From Bacillota bacterium (lineage in GTDB: Bacteria > Bacillota > Clostridia > Acetivibrionales > DSM-1351): a stretch of DNA of 64,000 bases. Below are positions 45,601 through 52,063 of this stretch, piece after piece. The stretch lies in contig JAEWCZ010000066.1 in NCBI GenBank assembly GCA_023390335.1, forward strand, positions 558,001 to 622,000. The letters are read 5' to 3'. Position numbers and translations under genes: made by a program. Every line of letters starts with the position of its first letter. Position 1 is the stretch's first letter. Below the pieces are notes generated by a model, which saw only the letters and a program-made list of their open reading frames with translations, was not told the origin of the DNA and did no database searches.

Positions 45601-48014
45601 AGGTGGAGAAAACCCCTGAGAATATTGCCGTTGTGCATGGGGAAGAAAAGATCAGCTATAGAGAACTGGATAGAAGGGCGAAGGCAGTCTCCCAAAACGT
45701 CATGGAGAAAGGTATTGGCTGTGATGAAGTTGTGGGGATATTGCTGAATCCATCAATTGACATGTTTGCAGCAATCCTGGGGGTATTAAAAGCCGGTGTG
45801 GCATACTTGCCCATCGATGTAGACTATCCTAAGCAAAGAATTGAGTATATGCTCAAGGACAGCCATGCAAAACTGTTGATCAGCACAAAGGAAATAAGCA
45901 GCGGGATTGAGTTTGACGGCGATATCTTAGAAATCGGAGATATCCGGGTACCAGCAGAAAGAAGGGCAGTCGGTAAAACAAAAAGCAAGTCGGATTACTT
46001 GGCCTACGTAATCTATACCTCCGGGTCTACCGGAATGCCCAAAGGCGTCATGGTAGAACACCGGGCATTGGTTAACCTGTGCAGGTGGCACATTGAAAGG
46101 TATGAAGTCACAAGTCATGACCGGGCCACCAAATATGCGGGTACTGGTTTTGATGCATCGGTGTGGGAGATATTCCCATACCTCATTCAGGGAGCGACGA
46201 TCCATGTCATCGGTGAAGAAATCAGGCTGGATGTGAATAAGGTCAATGAGTACTATGAAAAGAACGGAATCAGCATCAGCTTTCTACCGACGCAAATATG
46301 CGAGAAGTTCATACAACTGGAAAATAGAAGCTTACGGTGCTTACTCACCGGAGGCGACAAGCTGAAATATTTTAAAAAACAGAGATATGAGATCGTAAAT
46401 AATTACGGCCCTACCGAAAATACGGTAGTTACCACATGTTATACCGTAAAAGAAATCAGTGCCAATATACCCATCGGCAAACCCGTTAGTAATACAAAGG
46501 TGTATATATTGAACGGGAATAAGGCACAGCCGATAGGCGTAGCTGGGGAGTTATGCGTCAGCGGGGAAAGTCTGGCGAGAGGGTATATCAACCATGAAGA
46601 ATTAACTCAGGAGAAATTCACGGAAAATCCATTTGTACCTGGGGAAAGAATGTACAGGACCGGAGATCTGGCAAGATGGCTGCCGGACGGAAATATAGAG
46701 TTCTTAGGAAGAATAGATGATCAGGTTAAAATAAGAGGATATAGAATAGAACTTGCGGAAATAGAAAACGTTCTAAGAAAATTGGATAAAATTGATGATG
46801 CCGCAGTAGTGGTCTCAGAAGGTAAGTCCGGTGATAAATGTATATATGCATATATTGTATCCAAGTATGAAATAATGCCGGATAAGATACGAGAAATATT
46901 ATCTGTGAAACTTCCTTTGTATATGATACCAACATATATAATGCAAATTGATAGTATTCCTATAACGGAAAATGGGAAAATTGATAAAAGCAAGCTCCCA
47001 GAAATTGAATTAAGTGTAAAAACAAAATATGTTGCACCTGAAAATGAAATTCAGGAGAAGCTTTGCAGGGTAGTTTGTGAAGTACTTGGACTGGAGCGTG
47101 TGGGAATAAATGATAATATATTTGAACTTGGTGCAAATTCATTAAGCATAATGTCTTTTTTATCGATGGTACATTCTCAGTTTGGTGTTGAGCTTGCTTT
47201 CAGAGATGTTTTTAAAGACCCCACAGTTAGAGGCTGTTCAGACATTGTTAGCACTTCTCAAGATGTATCTAAAAACTATTTGAATGATTGTGTTCAGCTA
47301 AGTTCGAATAAACAAGGCGGAAAAACTGTGTTTTGTTTTCCTTCTTTAGGGGCGGTAGGCATATTATACATGCAGTTGGCAGAAAAACTTGGTTCGAATT
47401 GTTTATATAGTTTTAACTTTATAGAAGATGAAAATTTAATTGAAGAATATGTGAAAGTAATTATTAAACTTCAGTCTGAAGGTCCGTATATATTATTGGG
47501 GTATTCAGCGGGGGGGAACCTGGCTTTTGAAGTGGCAAAAGAGTTGGAGAGGCAAGGCTATGAGGTTTCAAAAATAATAATGATTGATTCTCATTACCGT
47601 TCAGAAATAATCAATCTGACAGAGGAAGAAAGAGAGGAAATGATAAATGAGCTTATAGATAGCTACTTCGAGCACAATAGAACTCAGGATGATTATATAA
47701 AAGGATATAAACAGAAAAGAACGCTTCCCGATTATGTAGGTAAAAAGATAATAGCTTATTCAAGGTATTTAGACAGTTTGATTACCTTGGGGCAGGTGGA
47801 TGCAGATATTATTCTGATAAAGTCCCTTGAGGAGGGCAATGAAAAGGAAAGTTTGAGAGAACATACCTTATGGTCAAATAGTACGTCAAAAAGATTCAAG
47901 AGCATACAAGGTTTTGGCGTTCATATTGAAATGCTAAGTCCTGAGTTTATCAGAAAAAATTCCGAGATAATAGAACAGATATTGATGGATGATTTTGGAG
48001 CAATATCGAAATAA
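39606..48014 (+). CDS. hybrid PKS-NRPS, KS-AT-KR-PCP / C-A-PCP-TE
   Basis: 2802 residues. KS2 begins about residue 12 with C180, H316 and H354; AT2 has GHSLGE (S622) and HAFH (718-721), again malonyl-type; KR2 has GGLGGIG (about 1171) and Y1330; carrier LGGDSLKA (S1487); C4 HHIISDG (1670); A4 about 1960-2480; PCP4 S2512; thioesterase LLGYSAGGN with S2634. The A4 specificity residues, read by eye, give DAWFLGNVVK, the classic leucine code. The KS-AT-KR part closely resembles that at the end of the first synthetase, so the PKS module was duplicated. The protein takes the chain from the first synthetase, adds a second reduced malonyl unit and a Leu-like residue, and the TE releases it as an acid or ring. 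The start overlaps the upstream stop; a strong terminator follows. Confidence 0.93.
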   Translation: MEEINNKNGLEVAVVGLAGRFPGANNTNEFWDNLKNGVESISFFTDSELKENGVDINCLNDPEYVKAKGMVSNAEYFDPYFFGYTPSEAEVMDPQLRVFFECVWEALENAGYDPFSYKKPIGLYAGAFDNESWRQKVSLFGNSDVDMLTKTLLSNRDCLSTLISYKLNLKGPSLTLQTACSTSLVAIHMACQSLLNGECSIALAGGVSIMLPQITGYKYEEGMMLSPDGHCRAFDEKSKGTVMSNGAGVVVLKTLEDAINDGDHIYAVVKGSAINNDGNRKVGFTAPSVLGQAEVIRDSLMMAEVEEESISYIETHGTGTPVGDPIEIEALKLAFNTDMKQYCALGSLKTNVGHLDAASGVAGFIKTVLALKNRELPPSLHYTNPNPSIDFDNSPFFVNTQLKKWENKKYPLRAGVSSFGIGGTNAHIILEEAPILDKPVSNNSWYIIPLSAKTQNALDKLSKNFAYYLEQNPDISLPDLAYTMQIGRAQFKYRRTVVFQNVKGAISELNKAYTAEIAKVDQNTVVFMFPGQGYQYINIGLELYQSNPYFRKEMDHCFDILKPMLHFDIKNILFPMDKFSNIDNIRITDTLVAQPLNFILEYSLAKSLINGGVKPDALIGHSLGEYVAACLAEVFTLEDALDLIVLRGKLMQEQPAGIMLSVMISEAELRPFLTEEISLAAVNSSSVCVVSGSQQAIEILEKQLNEIGHQGIRLPVSHAFHSSAMKSMIQTFLNKLERIELNKPKIPYISNVTGTWITAKEATTPEYWAEHILGTVRFADGITELLKKNNPVFIEVGAGWTLNTSVSLHEDYTPQIPVVNLLRHFREDAEKQSTRNQIMNLFNSIQETPSDMAFLLNQLGMLWCAGIKIDWNQFYKNEKMRRIPLPTYPFERKRYWIDMDYNQSFETLTQTYKKKDITNWFSIPSWERTDLPYRNISVDTGKNILVFTNTLEFSCKLIESMEFSNYNLTFVRMGTEFYKETRCSYFINPVKDKDYKSLFIDLNKSKFTPDVILYLWTLTDDALCKLDKSKVQNAVDMGLYGLVYIAQAIGELNFSEKVSIKVVTENMHIVTGDDSFNPEKSVVIGSIKTISREYHNIECTGIDIDIPHTDKIKERQLINCLLSELTVSSDDLLVAYRGKYRWVQNFKPIQLKECHGTPSRLRENGVYVITGGLGGIGLAISEYLAKTVRAKLVLIGRTEIPPSEKWDDYINSSEKDCKLSDKIMKIKGLQESGAEVLLINADVADAEQMSRSMSIIHERFGEVNGIIHCAGVPDGGMIQLRNRATTDCVIAPKIYGTLEINKFIENNKLDFLILCSSLNSIIAPYGQIGYSSANSFLDAFSQYQSNQAGIYSVSINWDSWKEVGMAVDSVNAGSSLVSLETGMLTSEGIEVIKRVLDSNLPDYILSQLIVTTYPLELYLKGMPELENKESKLYRGENQNGGEGLNRNIQNAISKDEIELILVKIFQKLLGVEAIDKYDDFFELGGDSLKATVLTTKIYNELNAKISLKEIFNFRNIKSISDFIASGEKHTYEKIKKVEEKEYYEASSAQKRMYILHQIEKDSTAYNMPSALFIEGELVIGRIERALKKLIERHETLRTSFETIDRLIIQRVHNIDTIDFSIKKIFVNSEIEVKEKVNSFLEPFELGKAPLLRTGVIELSETRHILMFDMHHIISDGVSMDILVREFVALYEGRGLPELRIQYKDYSAWQNRMKTDERARKQEEYWLKVFEGEIPVLNLPEDYTRPRVQCFEGDSIEFDIVSGVAKGLEKLARDTGATMYMVLLAAYNVLLSKYTGQEDIIVGTPIAGRSHADLENLIGMFVNTLAMRNYPESSKTFKEFVEEVRENALRAYENQNFQFEELVEKLDIRRDISRNPLFDTMFVLQSSGTTSEKETGLRFKPYETTEKTAKFDLSLLATVNGDKINFLINYCTKLFKKETVERIVGHFKNLLHEIVKNPEKKLQELNMMSDKEKDNILYGFNNTKVEYPRDKTIHELFEEQVEKTPENIAVVHGEEKISYRELDRRAKAVSQNVMEKGIGCDEVVGILLNPSIDMFAAILGVLKAGVAYLPIDVDYPKQRIEYMLKDSHAKLLISTKEISSGIEFDGDILEIGDIRVPAERRAVGKTKSKSDYLAYVIYTSGSTGMPKGVMVEHRALVNLCRWHIERYEVTSHDRATKYAGTGFDASVWEIFPYLIQGATIHVIGEEIRLDVNKVNEYYEKNGISISFLPTQICEKFIQLENRSLRCLLTGGDKLKYFKKQRYEIVNNYGPTENTVVTTCYTVKEISANIPIGKPVSNTKVYILNGNKAQPIGVAGELCVSGESLARGYINHEELTQEKFTENPFVPGERMYRTGDLARWLPDGNIEFLGRIDDQVKIRGYRIELAEIENVLRKLDKIDDAAVVVSEGKSGDKCIYAYIVSKYEIMPDKIREILSVKLPLYMIPTYIMQIDSIPITENGKIDKSKLPEIELSVKTKYVAPENEIQEKLCRVVCEVLGLERVGINDNIFELGANSLSIMSFLSMVHSQFGVELAFRDVFKDPTVRGCSDIVSTSQDVSKNYLNDCVQLSSNKQGGKTVFCFPSLGAVGILYMQLAEKLGSNCLYSFNFIEDENLIEEYVKVIIKLQSEGPYILLGYSAGGNLAFEVAKELERQGYEVSKIIMIDSHYRSEIINLTEEEREEMINELIDSYFEHNRTQDDYIKGYKQKRTLPDYVGKKIIAYSRYLDSLITLGQVDADIILIKSLEEGNEKESLREHTLWSNSTSKRFKSIQGFGVHIEMLSPEFIRKNSEIIEQILMDDFGAISK

Positions 48015-48055
48015 CCAAATAAGCGAACGCTTAAAGTGGACATGTTTTTCCTAAC

Positions 48056-48107
48056 AACCGCCATAGACATTGACTAAATTTCAGTTATTTTTATGGCGGT
48101 TTTTTTA
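48056..48107 (+). terminator. intrinsic terminator of the NRPS-PKS operon
   Basis: Stem AACCGCCATA / TATGGCGGTT with a 26-base loop and eight T residues; no promoter-like sequence separates it from the synthetase stop. Confidence 0.8.
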
Positions 48108-48115
48108 TTTACTCA

Positions 48116-48172
48116 TTGACATATACAGTTCGACTGTATATAATCAAACTATACAGTTGAACTGTATAGTTT
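48116..48172 (+). promoter_or_regulatory. padR promoter with two palindromic operators
   Basis: TTGACA (48116-48121) and TATAAT (48139-48144) are exactly 17 bases apart. ATATACAGT-TCG-ACTGTATAT (48121-48141) fills the spacer, and a perfect 12-bp palindrome, AAACTATACAGT with TGA spacer to ACTGTATAGTTT (48146-48172), covers the start-site region. The shared core ATACAGT-N3-ACTGTAT and 28-base centre spacing are what a PadR dimer pair would bind, so the gene is probably autorepressed. Confidence 0.85.
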
Positions 48173-48187
48173 ATAGGTGGTGATAAA

Positions 48188-48523
48188 TTGAATTTAGATA
48201 AATACCTGCCATTAACAGAAACAACCTTGTATATTCTCCTTTCCCTGAATGAACCGGGGCATGGATATATTGTTATGCAAAAGGTTGAGGAGTTAAGCAA
48301 CGGAAAAGTCCGTATTGCTGCAGGTACCATGTATGGAGCATTGGAAAACCTGACAAAACAGAAATTAATCAGCATTTTGGATGTCGGTGATAAGAGACGA
48401 AAGGTTTATCAGATTACAGAGCTTGGGAAAATGGTATTGCAGCAGGAAACAAACAGGCTGGCACATATTGTAAGTGTAGCAGGAAAATATGGTTATAAAA
48501 TAACAGAAGGAAGTGATTGTTAA
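48188..48523 (+). CDS. PadR-family transcriptional regulator
   Basis: 111 residues, the size of a short PadR regulator. The winged helix is clear: LTETTLYILLSLNEPGHGYI, VRIAAGTMYGALENLTKQKL, and a C-terminal dimerisation helix. ATG or TTG start at 48188 (TTG) with AGGTGGTG ahead. It is preceded by a consensus promoter with two perfect palindromes, its probable operators, and overlaps the DUF2812 gene region that follows, a combination seen widely in Firmicutes where PadR responds to small toxic molecules or membrane stress. It might also control the synthetase operon upstream, but no matching palindrome was found before that operon. Confidence 0.87.
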   Translation: MNLDKYLPLTETTLYILLSLNEPGHGYIVMQKVEELSNGKVRIAAGTMYGALENLTKQKLISILDVGDKRRKVYQITELGKMVLQQETNRLAHIVSVAGKYGYKITEGSDC

Positions 48524-48525
48524 TA

Positions 48526-49146
48526 ATGAAAATAAGAAAGTTTTTTGTGGATCCTGTAAAAGAAGAAAAATGGATAAATGAAATGCTCCGGGAAGGAAAG
48601 GAACTTGTATATTCTACAGGTAGCACATATTATTTCATAGAGCAAAGCAATCCTAATGTAATTATAAAATCCGACTATAGGTATTTTAAGTCACAAAATG
48701 ATTTTCTGGATTACCTGCAAATGTTTGAAGACAGCGGTTGGATGCATATCAAAGGGACTAAGTATTCAGGAGTTCAGTATTTCAAAAAAACAGACTGTTC
48801 TGAGGCTGCCGATATATTCTCCGATGCCCCCTCTAAAGCAGCAAAATATAAGAGAATGGCGGACATGTGGCTGGCTCTGGTACTGTCATACATACCAATA
48901 ACAATATTGCTTTTCAATAAAGAGAATATAAACCTTAGGGCTTTTCTGTATCCGCAAGAGTTGTTTTATACACCGGGGCTTTGGGACATGACAGGTACAA
49001 GATTCTGGAAGGCTTTTATTTTCGAAACCCCTTTTGCAATTGGTCGAGGCTTTTCCTGGCTGATATTCCCCATAGTAATAATCTTTTACGGATATTTTTA
49101 TTTCAAACTGTACAGAGTATACAAAAGAGAAAAAAATATATGTTAA
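48526..49146 (+). CDS. DUF2812 membrane protein
   Basis: 206 residues from ATG 48526 (AGAAGGAAG ahead). The N-terminal 120 residues form the soluble DUF2812-type domain (KIRKFFVDPVKEEKWINEML, KSDYRYFKSQNDFLDYLQ, SGWMHIKGTKYSGVQYF). Two membrane helices follow (MWLALVLSYIPITILLF and FSWLIFPIVIIFYGYFYF). DUF2812 proteins are commonly encoded right after a PadR regulator, as here with two bases between the genes, and are likely sensor or effector partners in the membrane; the molecular role is unknown. Confidence 0.82.
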   Translation: MKIRKFFVDPVKEEKWINEMLREGKELVYSTGSTYYFIEQSNPNVIIKSDYRYFKSQNDFLDYLQMFEDSGWMHIKGTKYSGVQYFKKTDCSEAADIFSDAPSKAAKYKRMADMWLALVLSYIPITILLFNKENINLRAFLYPQELFYTPGLWDMTGTRFWKAFIFETPFAIGRGFSWLIFPIVIIFYGYFYFKLYRVYKREKNIC

Positions 49147-49703
49147 TATTCATTGATTTTGAAGCTACTTGTTGGGATAAAAATGAAAAAAATAAACGGC
49201 CACATGCAGAAATAATTGAAATCGGGGCAGTGGCAACTGATGAAAATTTAAAAGAAATAGGTAAATTTACAGCTGTAATAAAACCTGTAATAGAGCCGGT
49301 GCTATCTGATTACTGTAAAAAGCTTACAGGCATTAGTCAAACTGATGTGGATAACGGCATAGATTTCAACCGGGCAATCGACCTCTTTTACCAATGGATA
49401 ATTCAGCACCAAGGCACCAAACCCCCTATTTTGTATACATGGGGGAACTATGATATTTTTCTCCTTAAAAGAAGTCTTAGAAGGCACAGAAATAAAAATA
49501 AGGACTTTTTACAAATAATCCAAAAAGACGGACTACTAGATTTGCAGGAGAAGTTTATGAAATTTACAGAACTCCCCTCATCCTCATGCAATCTAGTAAA
49601 GGCACTTCAAATAATCGGCGAAAACTACCACGGTACATTGCACAGAAGCATTGATGACGCCCAAAACATGATCAAGCTTTATAGGTATTTGTATATAGTC
49701 TAG
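49140..49703 (+). CDS. DEDDh 3'-5' exonuclease
   Basis: 187 residues from ATG 49140, which overlaps the DUF2812 stop (ATGTTAA). The DnaQ-like exonuclease motifs are complete: FIDFEATCW (Exo I, Asp and Glu), NYDIFLLKRSL (Exo II Asp) and HRSIDDAQNMIKLYR (Exo III, His and Asp), with EIIEIGAVATD in the core. This is the ERI1/KapD-like branch that trims RNA or single-stranded nucleic acid in the cytoplasm. The frame is open from 48981, but that would overlap the DUF2812 gene by 165 bases. Its 3' end overlaps the convergent minus-strand gene by 32 bases. Confidence 0.88.
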   Translation: MLIFIDFEATCWDKNEKNKRPHAEIIEIGAVATDENLKEIGKFTAVIKPVIEPVLSDYCKKLTGISQTDVDNGIDFNRAIDLFYQWIIQHQGTKPPILYTWGNYDIFLLKRSLRRHRNKNKDFLQIIQKDGLLDLQEKFMKFTELPSSSCNLVKALQIIGENYHGTLHRSIDDAQNMIKLYRYLYIV

Positions 49704-50391
49704 TTGGTTTTACAAAATTAAATCTTATATTTTCAGGAGAGATTTTGTCAACCAAATAAATAACATACCCAAGAATAAGAAAACCCATAATAAATACTCC
49801 AACATATTTTAATACATTAATCCATCCAAGAATATCAACATCTACAAAGAAATATGGATATTTACTTTGAACTATTGCAATGATTCCACCAATTCTTGCT
49901 CTAACTATAAGAAATATGAAATATGAGATTGGAACAGAAATCCAAAGCATGGGATCAAACCATCTGAAATTTTGTTTTTTGTCGAATAACAGCCAATCCA
50001 AAACAGTCATTATGGGAACAAAATAATGTACCAGGATATTCTGCCAGCTAAAAATTCTGTAGTTTGCATTATGAGATGTATATAGAGGAATCAGTACAAA
50101 ATGGTAAATAATAAATGTCATAGAAATAGTCATGGTGACAGCACCTTTTAGATGAGGAAAGATACGAGAGGAACCCCTGATACCTTTTGTTTTAATATCA
50201 ATAAGAGTTTTTACCGCCAGAATAGAAAAGAACACAAAGCACAAGGCATTACTCTGTATTGTATAGAAAATAAGCATATATGGTGCAAATTTTCCACTGG
50301 GAATTCCAGAGTTCAAGTACAAACCTATTCCACAACCAAATAAAAACAAAATCCTAAAAATTAATGCGAGCAATCGATTATGAATATACAT
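49672..50391 (-). CDS. Pr6Pr-type integral membrane protein
   Basis: 239 residues from ATG 50391 (AGAGGTGAGAATT ahead), preferred to the upstream ATG 50442. At least six hydrophobic helices are seen (ALIFRILFLFGCGIGLYL, MLIFYTIQSNALCFVFFSIL, VTMTISMTFIIYHFVLIPL, LVHYFVPIMTVLDWLLF, WISVPISYFIFLIVRARIGG, YVGVFIMGFLILGYVIYLV). The pattern FYTIQSNALC...HYFVPIMTVLDWLLF matches the Pr6Pr membrane-protein family (FAR-17a/AIG1-like). Function in bacteria is unknown. It is convergent with the exonuclease gene and overlaps it by 32 bases at the 3' ends. Confidence 0.78.
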   Translation of the reverse strand: MYIHNRLLALIFRILFLFGCGIGLYLNSGIPSGKFAPYMLIFYTIQSNALCFVFFSILAVKTLIDIKTKGIRGSSRIFPHLKGAVTMTISMTFIIYHFVLIPLYTSHNANYRIFSWQNILVHYFVPIMTVLDWLLFDKKQNFRWFDPMLWISVPISYFIFLIVRARIGGIIAIVQSKYPYFFVDVDILGWINVLKYVGVFIMGFLILGYVIYLVDKISPENIRFNFVKPTRLYTNTYKA

Positions 50392-50666
50392 AATTCTCAC
50401 CTCTGCATTTCGACGATTTTTATTCTTGTGACAGCGGTACATATTTACTTTTCTATAATAATTATATCATAAATGTACTAAAATCTATACAATCTCTTAT
50501 AAAAATACTAAATTCTAATTTTTTTATACTATTTACAGAAAATTACCAATACAGCATGGTAATATTTATGCTATAATTGTTGAGACTGCTATTGAAATAA
50601 AGTAAGATTTGTTATAGTATAGAGACATTAATAAAAGACATTTATAAAAGTTGGGTGGTTGAAATT

Positions 50667-51791
50667 ATGGCAACTAAGGTAAATAGCATTGAGGTTAAAA
50701 AAATAAACAGAAATGCCATATATAACTTTCTTTACAAACATGAACCCATATCTATCCAGGAGATTGCATATACCTTAAATATGAGTTTGCCTACAGTAAC
50801 TCAAAATATAAAGGAACTTCAGGAACGTGGTCTAGTAATAGAAACAGGTCTTTTTGAATCAACAGGAGGCAGAAAAGCTAAGGCAATTTCTTATAATAGC
50901 TCTGCCAAATATGCTGTAGGTTTGGATATAACACGCAACCATTTAAGTATTGTAATAATAGATCTTAGCGGGAAACTTCTAAAGAATTTTAGAATTCAGT
51001 ACCCTTTTAAAAATCACAAGGACTACTTTAAGGGTGTAGGCGATTTTGTTACAACAGTGGTAAGTGAAGCTGGAGTTAATAAAGCCAATATACTTGGTGT
51101 AGGAATAGCATTGCCTGCCATACTTTCCGATGACCGTCAGATAGTGAGTTACGCTACCGTTATTGATTTTAGGGGCGGTAGTATAAAGGCTTTTCAGGAA
51201 TTTATTCCATATCCTATTATTTTGAGCAACGATGCCAATGCAGGTGGATTTGCAGAAATGTGGCGGGAAGATTCAAATGAAAATGTGGCATATCTTTCTT
51301 TGAATAATTCTGTCGGAGGCTCAATAATAATATCTAAAAATATTTATGACGGACAGAACCAAAGAGGCGGAGAGTTTGGACACATGACTATAGTACCAAA
51401 CGGAAGAGAGTGTTATTGTGGTCAAAAAGGTTGTGTAGATGCATATTGCTCGGCAAAACTTTTATCAGATAGTACTAATGGAAATATTGCAGAGTTTTTC
51501 AGGCTATTGAAATTAAATAAAGAACCACAAAAAAGTTTATGGAATGAATATATATCACATTTAATAATAGCAATAAATAATCTGCGTATGTTGTTTGACT
51601 GTAAAGTTATATTAGGTGGTTATACAGGAGCATACATGGATGAATATATAGATGAGCTTAGGCAAATGGTGGCAAGGTACAATACTTTTGAAGTAGACGG
51701 AAATTACCTTCACGCATGTAAGTACAAGCTTGAGGCAACCGCTGTAGGCGCTGCACTCGCTCATGTTGACCAGTTTGTAAAGAACGTTTAA
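50667..51791 (+). CDS. ROK-family transcriptional repressor of sugar genes
   Basis: 374 residues from ATG 50667 (GGGTGG ahead; the frame is open from GTG 50655). An N-terminal winged helix (NAIYNFLYKHEPISIQEIAY, LNMSLPTVTQNIKELQERG) is followed by a ROK sugar-kinase fold: YAVGLDITRNHLSIVIIDLS, SNDANAGGFAEMW, GGEFGHMTIVPNGRECYCGQ, KGCVDAYCS. The EFGHM and CYCGQKGCVDAYCS segments supply the His and Cys residues of the ROK zinc site. These regulators (XylR, NagC type) release DNA on binding a sugar. The adjacent transporter operon, with a palindrome beside its promoter, is the obvious target. Confidence 0.88.
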   Translation: MATKVNSIEVKKINRNAIYNFLYKHEPISIQEIAYTLNMSLPTVTQNIKELQERGLVIETGLFESTGGRKAKAISYNSSAKYAVGLDITRNHLSIVIIDLSGKLLKNFRIQYPFKNHKDYFKGVGDFVTTVVSEAGVNKANILGVGIALPAILSDDRQIVSYATVIDFRGGSIKAFQEFIPYPIILSNDANAGGFAEMWREDSNENVAYLSLNNSVGGSIIISKNIYDGQNQRGGEFGHMTIVPNGRECYCGQKGCVDAYCSAKLLSDSTNGNIAEFFRLLKLNKEPQKSLWNEYISHLIIAINNLRMLFDCKVILGGYTGAYMDEYIDELRQMVARYNTFEVDGNYLHACKYKLEATAVGAALAHVDQFVKNV

Positions 51792-51808
51792 AAACAATTC
51801 TTATAGGG

Positions 51809-51845
51809 GCAGTAATATGTTTTACGCATATTGCTGCTTTCTCTT
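51809..51845 (+). terminator. intrinsic terminator of the ROK gene
   Basis: GCAGTAATATG / CATATTGCTGC stem (one G-T pair) followed by a T-rich tail. Confidence 0.72.
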
Positions 51846-51885
51846 TTTATATTTTTTTCACATAAAATTTAGACTTGTTGTACAC

Positions 51886-51952
51886 AATTACTAAATAGTA
51901 ATTAAAATTTTTTGCAATATTATGTTGACTTTTACTAATTATACGATATAAT
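51886..51952 (+). promoter_or_regulatory. promoter and candidate ROK operator of the sugar ABC operon
   Basis: TTGACT (51925-51930) and TATAAT (51947-51952) are 16 bases apart. At 51886-51903 lies the palindrome AATTACT-AAAT-AGTAATT, 21 bases upstream of the -35, a plausible operator for the ROK repressor encoded just upstream. A second copy was not found. Confidence 0.65.
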
Positions 51953-52063
51953 CTTATTAAAAGTAATTTATAAAAGTCTTATATAAATCGGTCGATGAAA
52001 GAAGGCAATTATAGTAATAAGTATTATAGGGTTTTTATACAAGAAAACTTATGGGAGAAGGAA

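Noticed and set aside
44297..46205. Several long minus-strand frames inside the synthetase genes
   Set aside because: They are antisense shadows of strongly conserved NRPS domains and have no ribosome sites.
50592..50618. TTGAAA and TATAGT before the ROK gene as promoter
   Set aside because: The spacer is only 15 bases and neither box is strong; the region is AT-rich, so not listed as a feature.
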